64,000 bases of DNA. It comes from JACQGZ01 sp036004665 (GTDB lineage: Bacteria > Sysuimicrobiota > Sysuimicrobiia > Sysuimicrobiales > Humicultoraceae). The position numbers and the translations under genes were made by a program. Below, one piece after another: positions 1-8,506 of the stretch (positions are counted from its first letter, which is position 1; each line of letters begins with the position of its first letter). The notes below the pieces were generated by a model. That model saw only the letters and a list, made by a program, of their open reading frames with translations. It had not been told where the DNA came from and did no database searches. The DNA lies in the NCBI GenBank assembly GCA_036004665.1, contig DASYRG010000015.1:1-64000 (forward strand), in the 5' to 3' direction.

Positions 1-1
1 G

Positions 2-163
2 GGCGCCTGGGTCCTGCCCTCGCAACTATCCTTGACCTCCGCAGAGTGCAAGCGGGGGTTGAGCGAAGAGAGTCAGGGACGGTTACGGCGCCTGGCCCAG
101 GAGGTCATTCGCTTTGCCCCCCGCCTGATGGAAGGCAGCGAAGTCACCGCACCAGTAGACTAG
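2..163 (+). CDS. C-terminal fragment of an unidentified protein (5' end outside window)
   Basis: An open frame enters from the left edge and stops with TAG at 161-163, giving 53 residues. It reads as a mixed hydrophobic and charged tail with a likely helix (LRRLAQEVIRFAPRL). I do not recognise the family. The tail of an IclR-like regulator would be compatible but is a guess. A competing frame covers the same bases, so the coding call rests only on the more protein-like composition. It ends 49 bases before the next gene on the same strand. Confidence 0.35.
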   Translation, partial: GAWVLPSQLSLTSAECKRGLSEESQGRLRRLAQEVIRFAPRLMEGSEVTAPVD

Positions 164-212
164 CGACCGCGAGCACGGATCGATACAGCTCTCGAAGCAC
201 AGGATTGTCAGA

Positions 213-1022
213 ATGGAAACTTACGACGACGACCTCCGCGGGTTTGAAGCGTACGGTGCCGCGCCGTTGCCGGTCACAGATGATCAAGGGTACGTCGAAC
301 ACGACGGTGCTCGGCTCTGGTACGCTACGTACGGGTCCGGCCCGCCCGTGATCCTGCTGCATGGTGGTCTCGGCCATAGTGGCAACTGGGGGTATCAAGT
401 TCCAGCGCTGGTCGTGAGTGGCTATCGTGCCGTTTTGATGGACAGCCGTGGCCACGGCCGCAGCACGCGCGACGCGCGACCATTTACGTATGAGCTGATG
501 GCGTCTGACGTTTCGGCCGTCATGGACGCATTGCACCTCGAGAGAGCGGGTCTGGTGGGCTGGAGCGACGGCGCGTGCACGGCACTGATTCTTGCTTCGA
601 AAGCTCCCACATGGGTTGCAGGCGTGTTTTTCTTTGCGTGCAATATGGACCCGAGCGGCGCAAAGCAAATTACGGAATTCACGCCGATTCTCAGACGATG
701 TATAGGCCGACACTCGCAAGACTACAAACGGGTATCGGCCACGCCGGACCAATTCGACGAGTTTTCCGACGCGGTCGGCCTCATGCAGAAAACGCAACCC
801 AATTATTCGGCGAATGATTTGGCTCAGATCAGCGTGCCAGTCGCGATCGTACATAGCGAGCATGATGAATTCATCAGGCGCGAACACGCCGAGTATCTCG
901 CTCGGAGCATTCCAAATGCAGAATTGATCGATCTTCCTGGTGTGAGTCACTTCGCACCACTGCAGAGGCCCGAGCAATTCAACACGGCAATGCTTGCATT
1001 CCTCGGCAAAGCGCTGGCGTGA
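213..1022 (+). CDS. alpha/beta-fold hydrolase
   Basis: This 269-residue protein is a complete alpha/beta hydrolase. The oxyanion region HGGLGHSGNW lies near residues 50-59. The nucleophile elbow GWSDG places Ser118, and the likely acid Asp218 and base His246 (GVSHF) complete a triad. There is no signal peptide, so it is probably cytoplasmic. The substrate cannot be told from sequence. Codon use is visibly less GC-biased than the rest of the window (for example codons such as AAT, TAT, GAA and TTG in the second half), which suggests recent acquisition. It is convergent with the cNMP-binding gene, leaving only 18 bases between them. Confidence 0.85.
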   Translation: METYDDDLRGFEAYGAAPLPVTDDQGYVEHDGARLWYATYGSGPPVILLHGGLGHSGNWGYQVPALVVSGYRAVLMDSRGHGRSTRDARPFTYELMASDVSAVMDALHLERAGLVGWSDGACTALILASKAPTWVAGVFFFACNMDPSGAKQITEFTPILRRCIGRHSQDYKRVSATPDQFDEFSDAVGLMQKTQPNYSANDLAQISVPVAIVHSEHDEFIRREHAEYLARSIPNAELIDLPGVSHFAPLQRPEQFNTAMLAFLGKALA

Positions 1023-1040
1023 AGCAAGAAAGATATGGCC

Positions 1041-1502
1041 TCAATGGTGCGGCAGACTGCTCGCAGACCGCAGCCGGCGGGCCAGCTCGCGCAGAAGACC
1101 AAGGGTGATCTTGGGATTTCGCTCCAGCAGTTTGGTGAAGTCCCACGAGGCTAGGCCCAGGGTGACCGTCGGTTCCTCGGCGATGACGTGAGCGATGCGC
1201 GGCATCTGGTCGATGACCGAGAGCTCGCCGAAGATCTCCCCCGGCCCCAGGCTGGTGAGCACCTCACCGCCCCGCTCCACCCGGACCCGCCCGCTGACCA
1301 CCAGGTAACAGCCCGTGCCCACCTGCCCCTGCCGCACGATATAGCGGCCAGCGGGGAAGTCGATCTCGGTCACCTGATCGGCGATCAGCCCGATTTCTCG
1401 CGGCGACAACTCCGCGAACAGGGGAACCTTGCCGAGCCAGGCGACCTTCTCTTTCTTCGTCATCGGCATGATGGTGGACGTACCGGCACTTCGACGGGCC
1501 AT
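1041..1502 (-). CDS. single-domain cyclic nucleotide-binding protein
   Basis: The 153-residue product is almost entirely one cNMP-binding (CAP effector) beta-roll, from about residue 25 to 140. It contains FPAGRYIVRQGQ and the phosphate-binding-cassette-like stretch LGPGEIFGELSVID. No helix-turn-helix or catalytic domain follows, so it is not a Crp-type transcription factor by itself. A GTAGGAG ribosome binding site upstream of 1502 supports this start; internal ATGs at codons 12 and 14 are alternatives. A paralogue of the same size and layout sits at 58535-58984 next to a nucleotide cyclase gene. Ligand and partner are unknown. Confidence 0.75.
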   Translation of the reverse strand: MARRSAGTSTIMPMTKKEKVAWLGKVPLFAELSPREIGLIADQVTEIDFPAGRYIVRQGQVGTGCYLVVSGRVRVERGGEVLTSLGPGEIFGELSVIDQMPRIAHVIAEEPTVTLGLASWDFTKLLERNPKITLGLLRELARRLRSASSLPHH

Positions 1503-1607
1503 GGGCTGCTCCTACCCTTCGGCGTTGATGGACGTCCTTGTCGAGAAAACGATGAACGCCGTGGGAGGATTTCGCTTCTGGTGGGGAGTGACGGGAGACG
1601 ACGGAGA

Positions 1608-1769
1608 CTACAGGTTACGATCGGCCCAGCGGAGCGCGCGCCAGCCCATGGTCAGGCCGGCCGCGAGTAATACGACGATCCATCCGAGCAGTGCCAGGCC
1701 GCCGCGGCGCTTTGCCGCCGGGGTCCCAAACTCAGTGCGGCGCACATCTGGCCCAATCACGCTCGCCAT
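1608..1769 (-). CDS. small single-span membrane protein (53 aa), hypothetical
   Basis: A 53-codon frame runs from ATG at 1769 to TAG at 1608. A basic stretch (AAKRRGG, residues 18-24) is followed by one clear transmembrane helix (residues about 25-41, LALLGWIVVLLAAGLTM) and a short basic/aromatic tail. The positive-inside pattern suggests an N-in membrane peptide. No strong Shine-Dalgarno is seen. It fills most of an otherwise empty gap between the cNMP-binding gene and the MBL-fold gene, all on the minus strand. No family is recognised. The call rests on composition and fit to the gap. Confidence 0.35.
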   Translation of the reverse strand: MASVIGPDVRRTEFGTPAAKRRGGLALLGWIVVLLAAGLTMGWRALRWADRNL

Positions 1770-1852
1770 CGCCACGCCGGTATCTTGCCCGCAGCCCCGA
1801 GGATTCAGTCATGGCCGCGACGTCGGGCAGACGCCGTGGCCGAGGGGAACTC

Positions 1853-2806
1853 CTATGTCCCACCCGCCCGGCGGTACGCCGTCCGGTCCTTGTCCATGGT
1901 CTCCTCGGCGGCGCGGCCTTCCGCCACAAGCAGATCCAGCTGTCCTAGGGTCTCGAAGACCGACAGGATCATGTTGAGCCTGTCGGCCTGCGGGAACAGT
2001 TCCCCGGCCAGGTCGAACGCGGTCCGCGGGTGGTCCGTCAGCAGCGCCGCCACCTCGTCCTGGCGTTGCGCTTGATGGGCCAGCATCTCCCGGACGCGAG
2101 GGGCGGCGGGGCCAAACGGTGCCCCGTGGCCGGGGAAGATCTCGGCAGGATTCAGTTCCGCCAGGCGGCGCAGCGATGAGAGCAGAAGCGGGAGGGTGGG
2201 GATGCGCCGACCGTCGGGTCCATATTCTACGATGGGATTGGGCGTGATCTCCTCCAAGAGGATATCGCCGGCGATGAGTGTGTCGTTCCGGTGCAGGCAG
2301 ATGTGCCCGGCGGAGTGGCCCGGGGTGTGGAGGATCTCCCACTCCACGCCGCCGGCCTCGATGCGCGCTCCCCCGGCGAGGGGGCGAAACGAGGTCAGCG
2401 CGTCGGCCAGCCGGCGCATGGATTGGTAGGCCTCGACCACGGCGGGAACCAGCGCCTCAGGCACCCCGTGCCGCCAGAGGAGCGCGGGGAGGAGGTCGGT
2501 GATGGCGCGGACGCCGGAGAACTTCGTCTCGTCGTCGGGATGGGCGAACACCTCCGCGCCGGTCTCGGCGGCGAGGGCGGCCGCTCCGCCGAAGTGGTCC
2601 AGGTGGCCATGCGTGAGGACGATCCGGCTGATCGAGGCCAGGGGAACGCCGCTCTCGGCGATGCCCTTCCGCAGGGCCTCTGCCGACTCCCCGGTCTTGG
2701 GTCCGGCGTCGATCAGGGTCACCGGAGGATCGGGCAGGAGGTACGCGTTGACCGCCCCAACGCGGAATGGGGTGGGAAGGCTGATGCGGACGATGCGAGG
2801 GATCAC
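1853..2806 (-). CDS. MBL-fold metallo-hydrolase (LACTB2-like)
   Basis: This 317-residue protein is a metallo-beta-lactamase-fold hydrolase. The HxHxDH zinc motif is THGHLDH at residues 65-71, followed by HTPGHSAGH, AGDIL and a late PGHG segment. The C-terminal ~80 residues form the small helical/winged-helix-like extension typical of the LACTB2/glyoxalase II-like subgroup. Such enzymes hydrolyse thioesters, phosphodiesters or RNA, and the substrate here is not evident. It is divergent from the acyl-CoA synthetase gene with 78 bases between. A thioesterase role in acyl-CoA metabolism is possible but only inferred from the neighbour. Confidence 0.85.
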   Translation of the reverse strand: MIPRIVRISLPTPFRVGAVNAYLLPDPPVTLIDAGPKTGESAEALRKGIAESGVPLASISRIVLTHGHLDHFGGAAALAAETGAEVFAHPDDETKFSGVRAITDLLPALLWRHGVPEALVPAVVEAYQSMRRLADALTSFRPLAGGARIEAGGVEWEILHTPGHSAGHICLHRNDTLIAGDILLEEITPNPIVEYGPDGRRIPTLPLLLSSLRRLAELNPAEIFPGHGAPFGPAAPRVREMLAHQAQRQDEVAALLTDHPRTAFDLAGELFPQADRLNMILSVFETLGQLDLLVAEGRAAEETMDKDRTAYRRAGGT

Positions 2807-2884
2807 GAGGAGGAGGGCGCTGGCACGGGGGAGGGAGTTCTGCGACGGGAGGAAGGTCCCTTCGGCACGCCCAACTCAGGTCAC

Positions 2885-4708
2885 ATGGTGCTGACCCAGG
2901 CGCCGCCCGCGACGGCCACCACCGTCCCCGGCGCCTTCTTCGCCATGGCCGCCCGCCAGGCCGAGCGCATCGCCCTCCGGCGCAAAAATCTTGGATTGTG
3001 GCAGCCCGTCACCTGGGGCGCCTTTGCCGAGGCTGTCCGGCTCGTGGCGTACGGGCTGATGGCGCTCGGACTCGAACCCGGCGAGCGCGTCGGCCTAGTG
3101 GGAGAGAACCGCCCGGAGTGGTTATACAGCGACCTCGGCATTCAGAGCGCCGGAGGCTGGACGACGGGCATCTACACGACGAGCAGCCCCGAGCAGGTCG
3201 CTTACATCCTCGACCACGCCGAGTGCCGGTTCTTCATCGTCGAAGGCGAGGAGCAGCTGGACAAGGCCCTGGAGGTGCGCGGCCGGCTGCCGGCGCTGGA
3301 GCGGATCATCGTCATGGACCCCGAGGGGCTGCGGACCTTCCACGATCCGCAGGTGCTGATGTGGGACGAATTCCTCAACTTGGCGCGGGCGCAGCGGGCG
3401 GCACATCCCAACGCGCTAGACGATCGGCTGTCGCGGATCGGACCCGACGACGTGGCGCTGCTCATCTATACCTCCGGTACGACCGGGCCCCCGAAGGGCG
3501 CCATGCTCACCCACGGCAACATCCTCTGGACATCCGAGGCGTTGGGCGCGGCGCTAGAGCATCGGATGGAGGACGAGGTGCTTTCATACCTGCCCCTCTC
3601 TCACATCGCTGAACGTCTGGTCTCGCTGTTGGTGCGCAACCGATACGGGTATACGGCGAACTTCGTGGAGAACGTCGATACCGTCCTGGACAACCTGCGC
3701 GAGGTGGCGCCCACGATCCTCTTCGCCGTGCCGCGGATCTGGGAGAAGCTCCATTCCGGCGTGGACCTGCACATGCGCGAGGTCGATCCCTTCAAGCGTC
3801 TCGCCTACCGGGCCGCGGTGGCCATCGGACGACGGGCTGCTCCTTACCGCCAGCGGGGGCGGCGGATGCCGGCGGGCCTCACCCTACTGTATCGTGTCGC
3901 TGATGCCGGCGTACTCCTCCCGCTGCGGCGGCGGTTGGGACTGCACCGTCTCCGTTGGGCGCTCTCCGGCGGCGCGCCGATCGCCCCCGACATGCTCTCC
4001 TATTTCTGGTCCCTGGGCGTGACCATTCTCCAGATCTACGGGCAGACGGAAGGCAGCGGACCAACCACGACGCATCGCGTGGGCGACGTTCGGCCCGAGA
4101 CGGTGGGCCCGCCGCTGCCGGGGGTGGAGGTGCGGCTGGCTCCCGACGGCGAGATCCTGGTGCGCGGCGGCAACGTCTTTGCCGGGTATTTCAAGGATCC
4201 CGTCACCACCGCCGCCACCGTGCGGGACGGCTGGCTCTACTCCGGGGACGTGGGGGCCTTCGACCCAGACGGCCACCTGCGCATCACCGACCGGAAGAAG
4301 GACCTCTTCATCACCGCCGGCGGAAAGAACATCGCCCCGCAGTTCATCGAGAACAAGCTGAAGTTCTCCCCCTACGTCAACGACGCCGTGGTCATCGGGG
4401 ACGGCCGCCGCTACCTCGTCGCCCTCGTCGTCATCGACGAGGAGAACGTGACGAAGTGGGCGCAGGACCGCCGCCTCCCCTTCACCACCTACACGGACCT
4501 CTCCCGGCACCAAGAGGTGCGCGACCTGATCTGGCGCGAGGTGGAGGCGGTCAACCGCACCCTCTCCGGCCCCGAGCAGGTGAAGAAGTTCGCCATCCTG
4601 CCCAAGCGACTGTATGCGGAAGACGGCGAGGTCACCCCGACGATGAAAGTGAAACGCGCCGAAATGATGACGAAGTACGCAGACCTTGTTGAGCAAATGT
4701 ACGCGTGA
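2885..4708 (+). CDS. long-chain acyl-CoA synthetase (AMP-forming ligase)
   Basis: A 607-residue adenylate-forming enzyme that would activate fatty acids to acyl-CoA at the cost of ATP. The P-loop-like motif IYTSGTTGPPKG is at residues 194-205. The adenylate motif YGQTEGSGPT and the YSGDVG...ITDRKKD segment (hinge and C-terminal domain) are intact, with the catalytic-lysine region near the end. Length and motifs match the FadD15/long-chain FACS group. The frame is open far upstream of this ATG, but homologues start near MVLTQ, and the upstream part lies antisense to the MBL-fold gene. An AGGT lies just before the start. It feeds the beta-oxidation genes at 15-21 kb. Confidence 0.9.
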   Translation: MVLTQAPPATATTVPGAFFAMAARQAERIALRRKNLGLWQPVTWGAFAEAVRLVAYGLMALGLEPGERVGLVGENRPEWLYSDLGIQSAGGWTTGIYTTSSPEQVAYILDHAECRFFIVEGEEQLDKALEVRGRLPALERIIVMDPEGLRTFHDPQVLMWDEFLNLARAQRAAHPNALDDRLSRIGPDDVALLIYTSGTTGPPKGAMLTHGNILWTSEALGAALEHRMEDEVLSYLPLSHIAERLVSLLVRNRYGYTANFVENVDTVLDNLREVAPTILFAVPRIWEKLHSGVDLHMREVDPFKRLAYRAAVAIGRRAAPYRQRGRRMPAGLTLLYRVADAGVLLPLRRRLGLHRLRWALSGGAPIAPDMLSYFWSLGVTILQIYGQTEGSGPTTTHRVGDVRPETVGPPLPGVEVRLAPDGEILVRGGNVFAGYFKDPVTTAATVRDGWLYSGDVGAFDPDGHLRITDRKKDLFITAGGKNIAPQFIENKLKFSPYVNDAVVIGDGRRYLVALVVIDEENVTKWAQDRRLPFTTYTDLSRHQEVRDLIWREVEAVNRTLSGPEQVKKFAILPKRLYAEDGEVTPTMKVKRAEMMTKYADLVEQMYA

Positions 4709-4721
4709 GGGTCTGCCTGGC

Positions 4722-5525
4722 TTAGGACCACCGCCGGCGTAGTTTGTAGCGGCGGAACCCCTTTACCGTCGGCTCGCGGCTGATCCCCAGGTAGAGTTCC
4801 TGCACGTGCGGGTTCTCGCGGAGGCGCGCGGCGTCCCCCTCAAGCACGATGCGCCCACCCTCCAACACGTAGCCGCGGTCGGCAAGCTCCAGGGCCATGC
4901 GGGCATTCTGCTCCACCAGGAGGATGGCCGTGCCGGCGGCGTGGATCTCCCGAATCACCCGGAAGATCTCCCGCACCACCAGCGGGGCCAGACCGAGCGA
5001 CGGCTCGTCTAGCATCAGTAGCCGTGGGCGCATCAGTAGAGCCCGGCCGATCGCCAGCATCTGCTGCTCGCCGCCTGAGAGCGTCCCCGCCTGCTGCCGG
5101 GTGCGGTCGGCCAGGACCGGGAAGAGGGCGCGCACCCGGTCCAGGTCGCGCCGTATCTCGCCGTCGCGGCGGGTGTACCCTCCCAGGGCGAGGTTCTCCT
5201 CCACCGTGAGTTCAGGAAAGATGCCACGCCCCTCGGGGATGTAGGCCACGCCCAGGCGGGCCACGTTGTCGGGGTCCCATCCGTTGACGCGGCGGCCCAT
5301 CACCTCGACGGTGCCCTTCTCCGGCTGGTCAAGGATGTACCCCATCACCGTGCGCAGCAGCGTGGTCTTGCCTGCCCCGTTGCTGCCGAGGACCGCGACG
5401 ATCTGCCCCTCCCCCACCATCAGCGAGACGCCGTGCAGCACCGTCAACCGGCCGTAGTAGGCGGTCTCCACGTTGGAGACGGTGAGGAGGGCGGCGTCCC
5501 GTGGAGGGCCTGGCGCGCTCATCAT
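4722..5525 (-). CDS. livF: branched-chain amino-acid ABC transporter ATP-binding protein LivF
   Basis: A 267-residue ABC ATPase of the LivF type. Walker A GSNGAGKTT is at 47-55, the signature LSGGEQQ at 149-155 and Walker B LLMLDEP at 169-175, followed by the LivF-typical PSLGLAP. It energises uptake of branched-chain or related amino acids with LivG, LivH, LivM and the binding protein. It overlaps the end of livG by 4 bases (ATGA), so translation is probably coupled. It is the last gene of the liv operon. The C-terminus carries an unusual basic tail (KGFRRYKLRRRWS). Confidence 0.92.
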   Translation of the reverse strand: MMSAPGPPRDAALLTVSNVETAYYGRLTVLHGVSLMVGEGQIVAVLGSNGAGKTTLLRTVMGYILDQPEKGTVEVMGRRVNGWDPDNVARLGVAYIPEGRGIFPELTVEENLALGGYTRRDGEIRRDLDRVRALFPVLADRTRQQAGTLSGGEQQMLAIGRALLMRPRLLMLDEPSLGLAPLVVREIFRVIREIHAAGTAILLVEQNARMALELADRGYVLEGGRIVLEGDAARLRENPHVQELYLGISREPTVKGFRRYKLRRRWS

Positions 5526-6304
5526 GCCGGAACGGTCTCCCCGAGATAGGCCTGGATGACCAGGGGGTCCCGCTGCACCTCGGCAGGAGGTCCCTCCGCG
5601 ATCTTGAGGCCGTGGTCGAGGACGGTCACCCGCTCGGAGAGGTCCATCACCAGACGCAGGTCATGCTCGACCACCACCGCGGCGATGCCCCATTGCGCCT
5701 GAATGTCCCGGATGCGGAAGACCAGATCGGCCTTCTCCTCTCCGGTCATCCCGCTGCTCGGTTCGTCCAGCAGCAACAGCGCCGGCTCCACGGCCAGCGC
5801 GCGGGCGATCTCGACCATGCGCTGCGGCCCCAGGGGCAGGTCGCCGACTCGGCGCTCCCGGGCGCTCTGCAGGTCGAGGAAATCCAGGATCTCCTCGGCC
5901 CGCCGGCGGTGTCGCACCTCTTCGCGGCGCCAGCCCCAGCCCCCGGTGACCGCGCTGAGCAAGCCGGCCCGGAAGTGGCGGTGGCGGCCCAGCATCACGT
6001 TGTCCAACACGGTACTGGTGCGGAACAGCTCGACGTTCTGGAAGGTGCGGGCGATGCCGCGGCGGGCGATCGCGTCGGGCCGCAGCCCGCGCAGCGAGTC
6101 CCCTCGGAAGCGGATCCTCCCGGCGTCGGGCCGGTAGAGGCCGCAGATGCAGTTGAAGAGAGTGGTCTTGCCCGCCCCGTTGGGACCGATCAGGGAGACG
6201 AGCGAACGGGGGCCGACCGTAAAGTCGACCCCCACCAGCGCCTGCACCCCGCCGAACGCGATCGAGAGATCGGTGACTTCCAGGAGCGCGTCCGGGTCGG
6301 CCAC
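5522..6304 (-). CDS. livG: branched-chain amino-acid ABC transporter ATP-binding protein LivG
   Basis: A 260-residue ABC ATPase with Walker A GPNGAGKTT at residues 40-48 and Walker B ALLLLDEP at about 175-182. The insertion after RTFQN is typical of LivG-type subunits. The signature reads LPLGPQR instead of the common LP(Y)G(Q/K)QR, a mild deviation. It pairs with LivF at the membrane channel LivHM. It starts 4 bases after the binding-protein gene ends and overlaps livF by 4 bases, so the genes are one operon. Confidence 0.92.
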   Translation of the reverse strand: MADPDALLEVTDLSIAFGGVQALVGVDFTVGPRSLVSLIGPNGAGKTTLFNCICGLYRPDAGRIRFRGDSLRGLRPDAIARRGIARTFQNVELFRTSTVLDNVMLGRHRHFRAGLLSAVTGGWGWRREEVRHRRRAEEILDFLDLQSARERRVGDLPLGPQRMVEIARALAVEPALLLLDEPSSGMTGEEKADLVFRIRDIQAQWGIAAVVVEHDLRLVMDLSERVTVLDHGLKIAEGPPAEVQRDPLVIQAYLGETVPA

Positions 6305-6308
6305 CGCG

Positions 6309-7499
6309 TCAGAAAGAGGTTGGGTAACTGATCCAGTCGGTGACCTTCACGTATTGCCCTCCCTGGGCCTTCACGATGAAAATCCGGTTCAACCCCTGGT
6401 GCCTGTCTTTCCCAAAGGTCACGGAGCGCGCGACGGCGCCGTCCCAGTTGCGGATACTTTCCATCGCCTCGACGACGCGATCCTTGGTGGGATTGGGCCC
6501 GACCCTGCGCAGCGCCTCGACCAGCGGCTCGATGAACGAGACTCCGGCCAGGGCATTGTATGGGGTCACGCGCAGGCCCGGGTTGAGGCGAACGAGATTG
6601 GCTAGCGTCTCATCGAGCTTTGGGTCCGTGCCAGGCACTGGGAAGTACGCCCCAGCGTAGATGTCGTTCCAGGCTTCCCCGGCCAGCCGGAACATGATCG
6701 GGTCGCCGAGGGTAAAGGTCGACAGCAATTGCGGCCGCCATCCCAGCTTGGCCATCTCCCGCACGATCAGCGCGCCCTGGTTCGGTGTGGCGGCGATGAA
6801 GACGGTGTCTGCTCCCGATGCGCGCAGTTTCACTGCCTGGGCGCTCACGTCCGCGTCCGTGACCTCGTAGGAGGCCTGCCCGACGAACTTGACCCCCTTG
6901 ACCGCGGCGACGCCGTATTTGACGCCGCGCAGCAGCCCCAGCCCGTACTCGTCGTTTTGGTAGAAGACGGCGATCTGCTTGGTCCCCAGCTTCTCCGCCG
7001 CGTATTGGGTGAGGATGCGCCCCTCGTTGAGGTAGGAGGGGTACGTGACGAAGAGGTACTTCTTCTGTTCCGGCCGCAGCCCCGCCCAGATGTCGTTGGT
7101 CGTTGGGGTAATCCACAGCACTTTGCTCTCCAGGATGTACCCGCGCGACGCGAACGCGTTGGCCGTGCCGATCATGCCCACGATCGCAAAGACATTGTGC
7201 CGCTCCACCAGGTCGCGCACGTTCACGGCGGCGCGCGCAGGGAGGTAGGAGTCATCCAGCAGCACGGTGCGGAACTTCCGCCCGTGGATGCCGCCGGCGT
7301 CGTTGATGGACTTGAGGTAGGTGTCGATCCCCCCGCCCACCCCCAATCCCCAGTAGGCGGCGGGTCCGGAGAGCGGCACCGTGCTGCCGATGATGATCTC
7401 GGTGGGCGTGATGCCCCGCTCCTGCGCCACCCCCAGGCGGGCGGGGAATAGCAGCGCCGTCAGGACGAGCGCCAGTCCCAGGATTCGCAGGTACCTCAT
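6309..7499 (-). CDS. livK: branched-chain amino-acid ABC transporter substrate-binding protein
   Basis: A 396-residue periplasmic-binding-protein-like (type I fold) receptor. The N-terminal 25 residues form a Sec signal peptide (basic MRYLR, hydrophobic core, cleavage near VA/QERG). No lipobox cysteine is evident. GITPTEIIIGSTVPLSGPAA and the following GGIDTYLKSINDAGGIHG segment are the family start. It sits in the middle of the liv cluster, which is common. Binding specificity could be branched-chain amino acids, amides or aromatic compounds; sequence alone does not decide. Confidence 0.9.
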   Translation of the reverse strand: MRYLRILGLALVLTALLFPARLGVAQERGITPTEIIIGSTVPLSGPAAYWGLGVGGGIDTYLKSINDAGGIHGRKFRTVLLDDSYLPARAAVNVRDLVERHNVFAIVGMIGTANAFASRGYILESKVLWITPTTNDIWAGLRPEQKKYLFVTYPSYLNEGRILTQYAAEKLGTKQIAVFYQNDEYGLGLLRGVKYGVAAVKGVKFVGQASYEVTDADVSAQAVKLRASGADTVFIAATPNQGALIVREMAKLGWRPQLLSTFTLGDPIMFRLAGEAWNDIYAGAYFPVPGTDPKLDETLANLVRLNPGLRVTPYNALAGVSFIEPLVEALRRVGPNPTKDRVVEAMESIRNWDGAVARSVTFGKDRHQGLNRIFIVKAQGGQYVKVTDWISYPTSF

Positions 7500-7622
7500 T
7501 GTGGCCTCTCCCCCTCTTTTGCTGAGCGGTCGTCGACTTTCTTCGGCGTCCCCGCTCCTGACCCTACTTCAAAGGCCGTTATGCCACTCTTCATCGTCGA
7601 GCCGTGGTGTTCCATCCTGCCA

Positions 7623-8501
7623 TCAAACCCGGCGGTGGAACTCACGGCCCAGGAGCCCTTCCGGCCGCACCATCAACGTCAGGATGATGATGACGAAGGC
7701 GAGCGTCGTTTTGAACTTGACCGAGACGTACCCGGCGAAGAGACTCTCCGCTAGGCCCAGCAGCCATCCCCCGAGAACGGCGCCGGGCATGCTGTCCATC
7801 CCACCGAGCACGGCCGCGGCAAAGCCCTTCAGGAAGGGATCGAGCATCATGAAGGGTGTCAGCAGCGTCACCGGGGCGGTGAGGATCCCCGCGGCCGCTC
7901 CCAGCGCTCCAGCCAGCCCCCAGGTCAGGGCGAAGATGCGCCGCGCGGGGATCCCCAGCGCCTGCGCGGCGACCAGGTCTTGCGAGACCGCGCGCATCGC
8001 CAGGCCCACCCGCGTCCGCTGCACGAGCAGGTACAACGACGCCATCAGCGCCAGGCCGGCCGCCGATAGCCCCAGCCGGAGGTGGCTGACGAAGACCCCG
8101 CCCGGGCGGTAGCCGCGCAGCTCAGAGAGCGGAAAGGGAAACACCTTGGTGTCCGCGCCCCAGATCAGGGTGACCGCTCCCGAGAGGGCCAGAGCCAGCC
8201 CGAGGGTGACGACGATCCGCCCGAGCAGGGTGGCCTCTTTCACCGGCCGGAGGACGATGAAGTAGAAGAGCGCCCCGGCGGCGGCGGTGGCCACCAGGCT
8301 GACCGCGACCGACGGCACGAAGGGCCAGCCCAGTTGCACGAGCATGGTGTACGCGATGAAGGCGCCGAGGGCGGCCAGATCCCCGTGCGCGAAGTTCAGG
8401 ACGCGCGAGGACCGGTAGAGCAGCACGATGCCGAGGGCGACCAGGCCGTAGAGGGTGCCGGTGGCCAAGCCGCCGACGAGGAACTGCGCGAAGTCAACCA
8501 C
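7623..8501 (-). CDS. livH: branched-chain amino-acid ABC transporter permease LivH
   Basis: A 292-residue inner-membrane permease with about eight hydrophobic helices. The LivH signature LNFAHGDLAALGAFIAY is near residues 34-50. The frame is open further upstream, but that part overlaps livM antiparallel in reading frame. The family start matches VVDFAQFLVGGLATGTLYGL, so I place the start at the GTG at 8501, five bases after the livM stop. There is no ribosome binding site, consistent with coupling to livM. It forms the channel with LivM. Confidence 0.9.
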   Translation of the reverse strand: MVDFAQFLVGGLATGTLYGLVALGIVLLYRSSRVLNFAHGDLAALGAFIAYTMLVQLGWPFVPSVAVSLVATAAAGALFYFIVLRPVKEATLLGRIVVTLGLALALSGAVTLIWGADTKVFPFPLSELRGYRPGGVFVSHLRLGLSAAGLALMASLYLLVQRTRVGLAMRAVSQDLVAAQALGIPARRIFALTWGLAGALGAAAGILTAPVTLLTPFMMLDPFLKGFAAAVLGGMDSMPGAVLGGWLLGLAESLFAGYVSVKFKTTLAFVIIILTLMVRPEGLLGREFHRRV

Positions 8502-8506
8502 TGGGG

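Noticed and set aside
1429..1977. Plus-strand frame of 182 codons over the 1.5-1.9 kb gap
   Set aside because: It overlaps the cNMP gene start and the MBL gene end antisense, and its translation is Pro/Arg/Ser-rich without any domain-like features.
2291..2884. Upstream extension of the acyl-CoA synthetase frame
   Set aside because: The extra ~200 residues lie antisense to the MBL-fold gene and have shadow-like composition; family proteins start near 2885.
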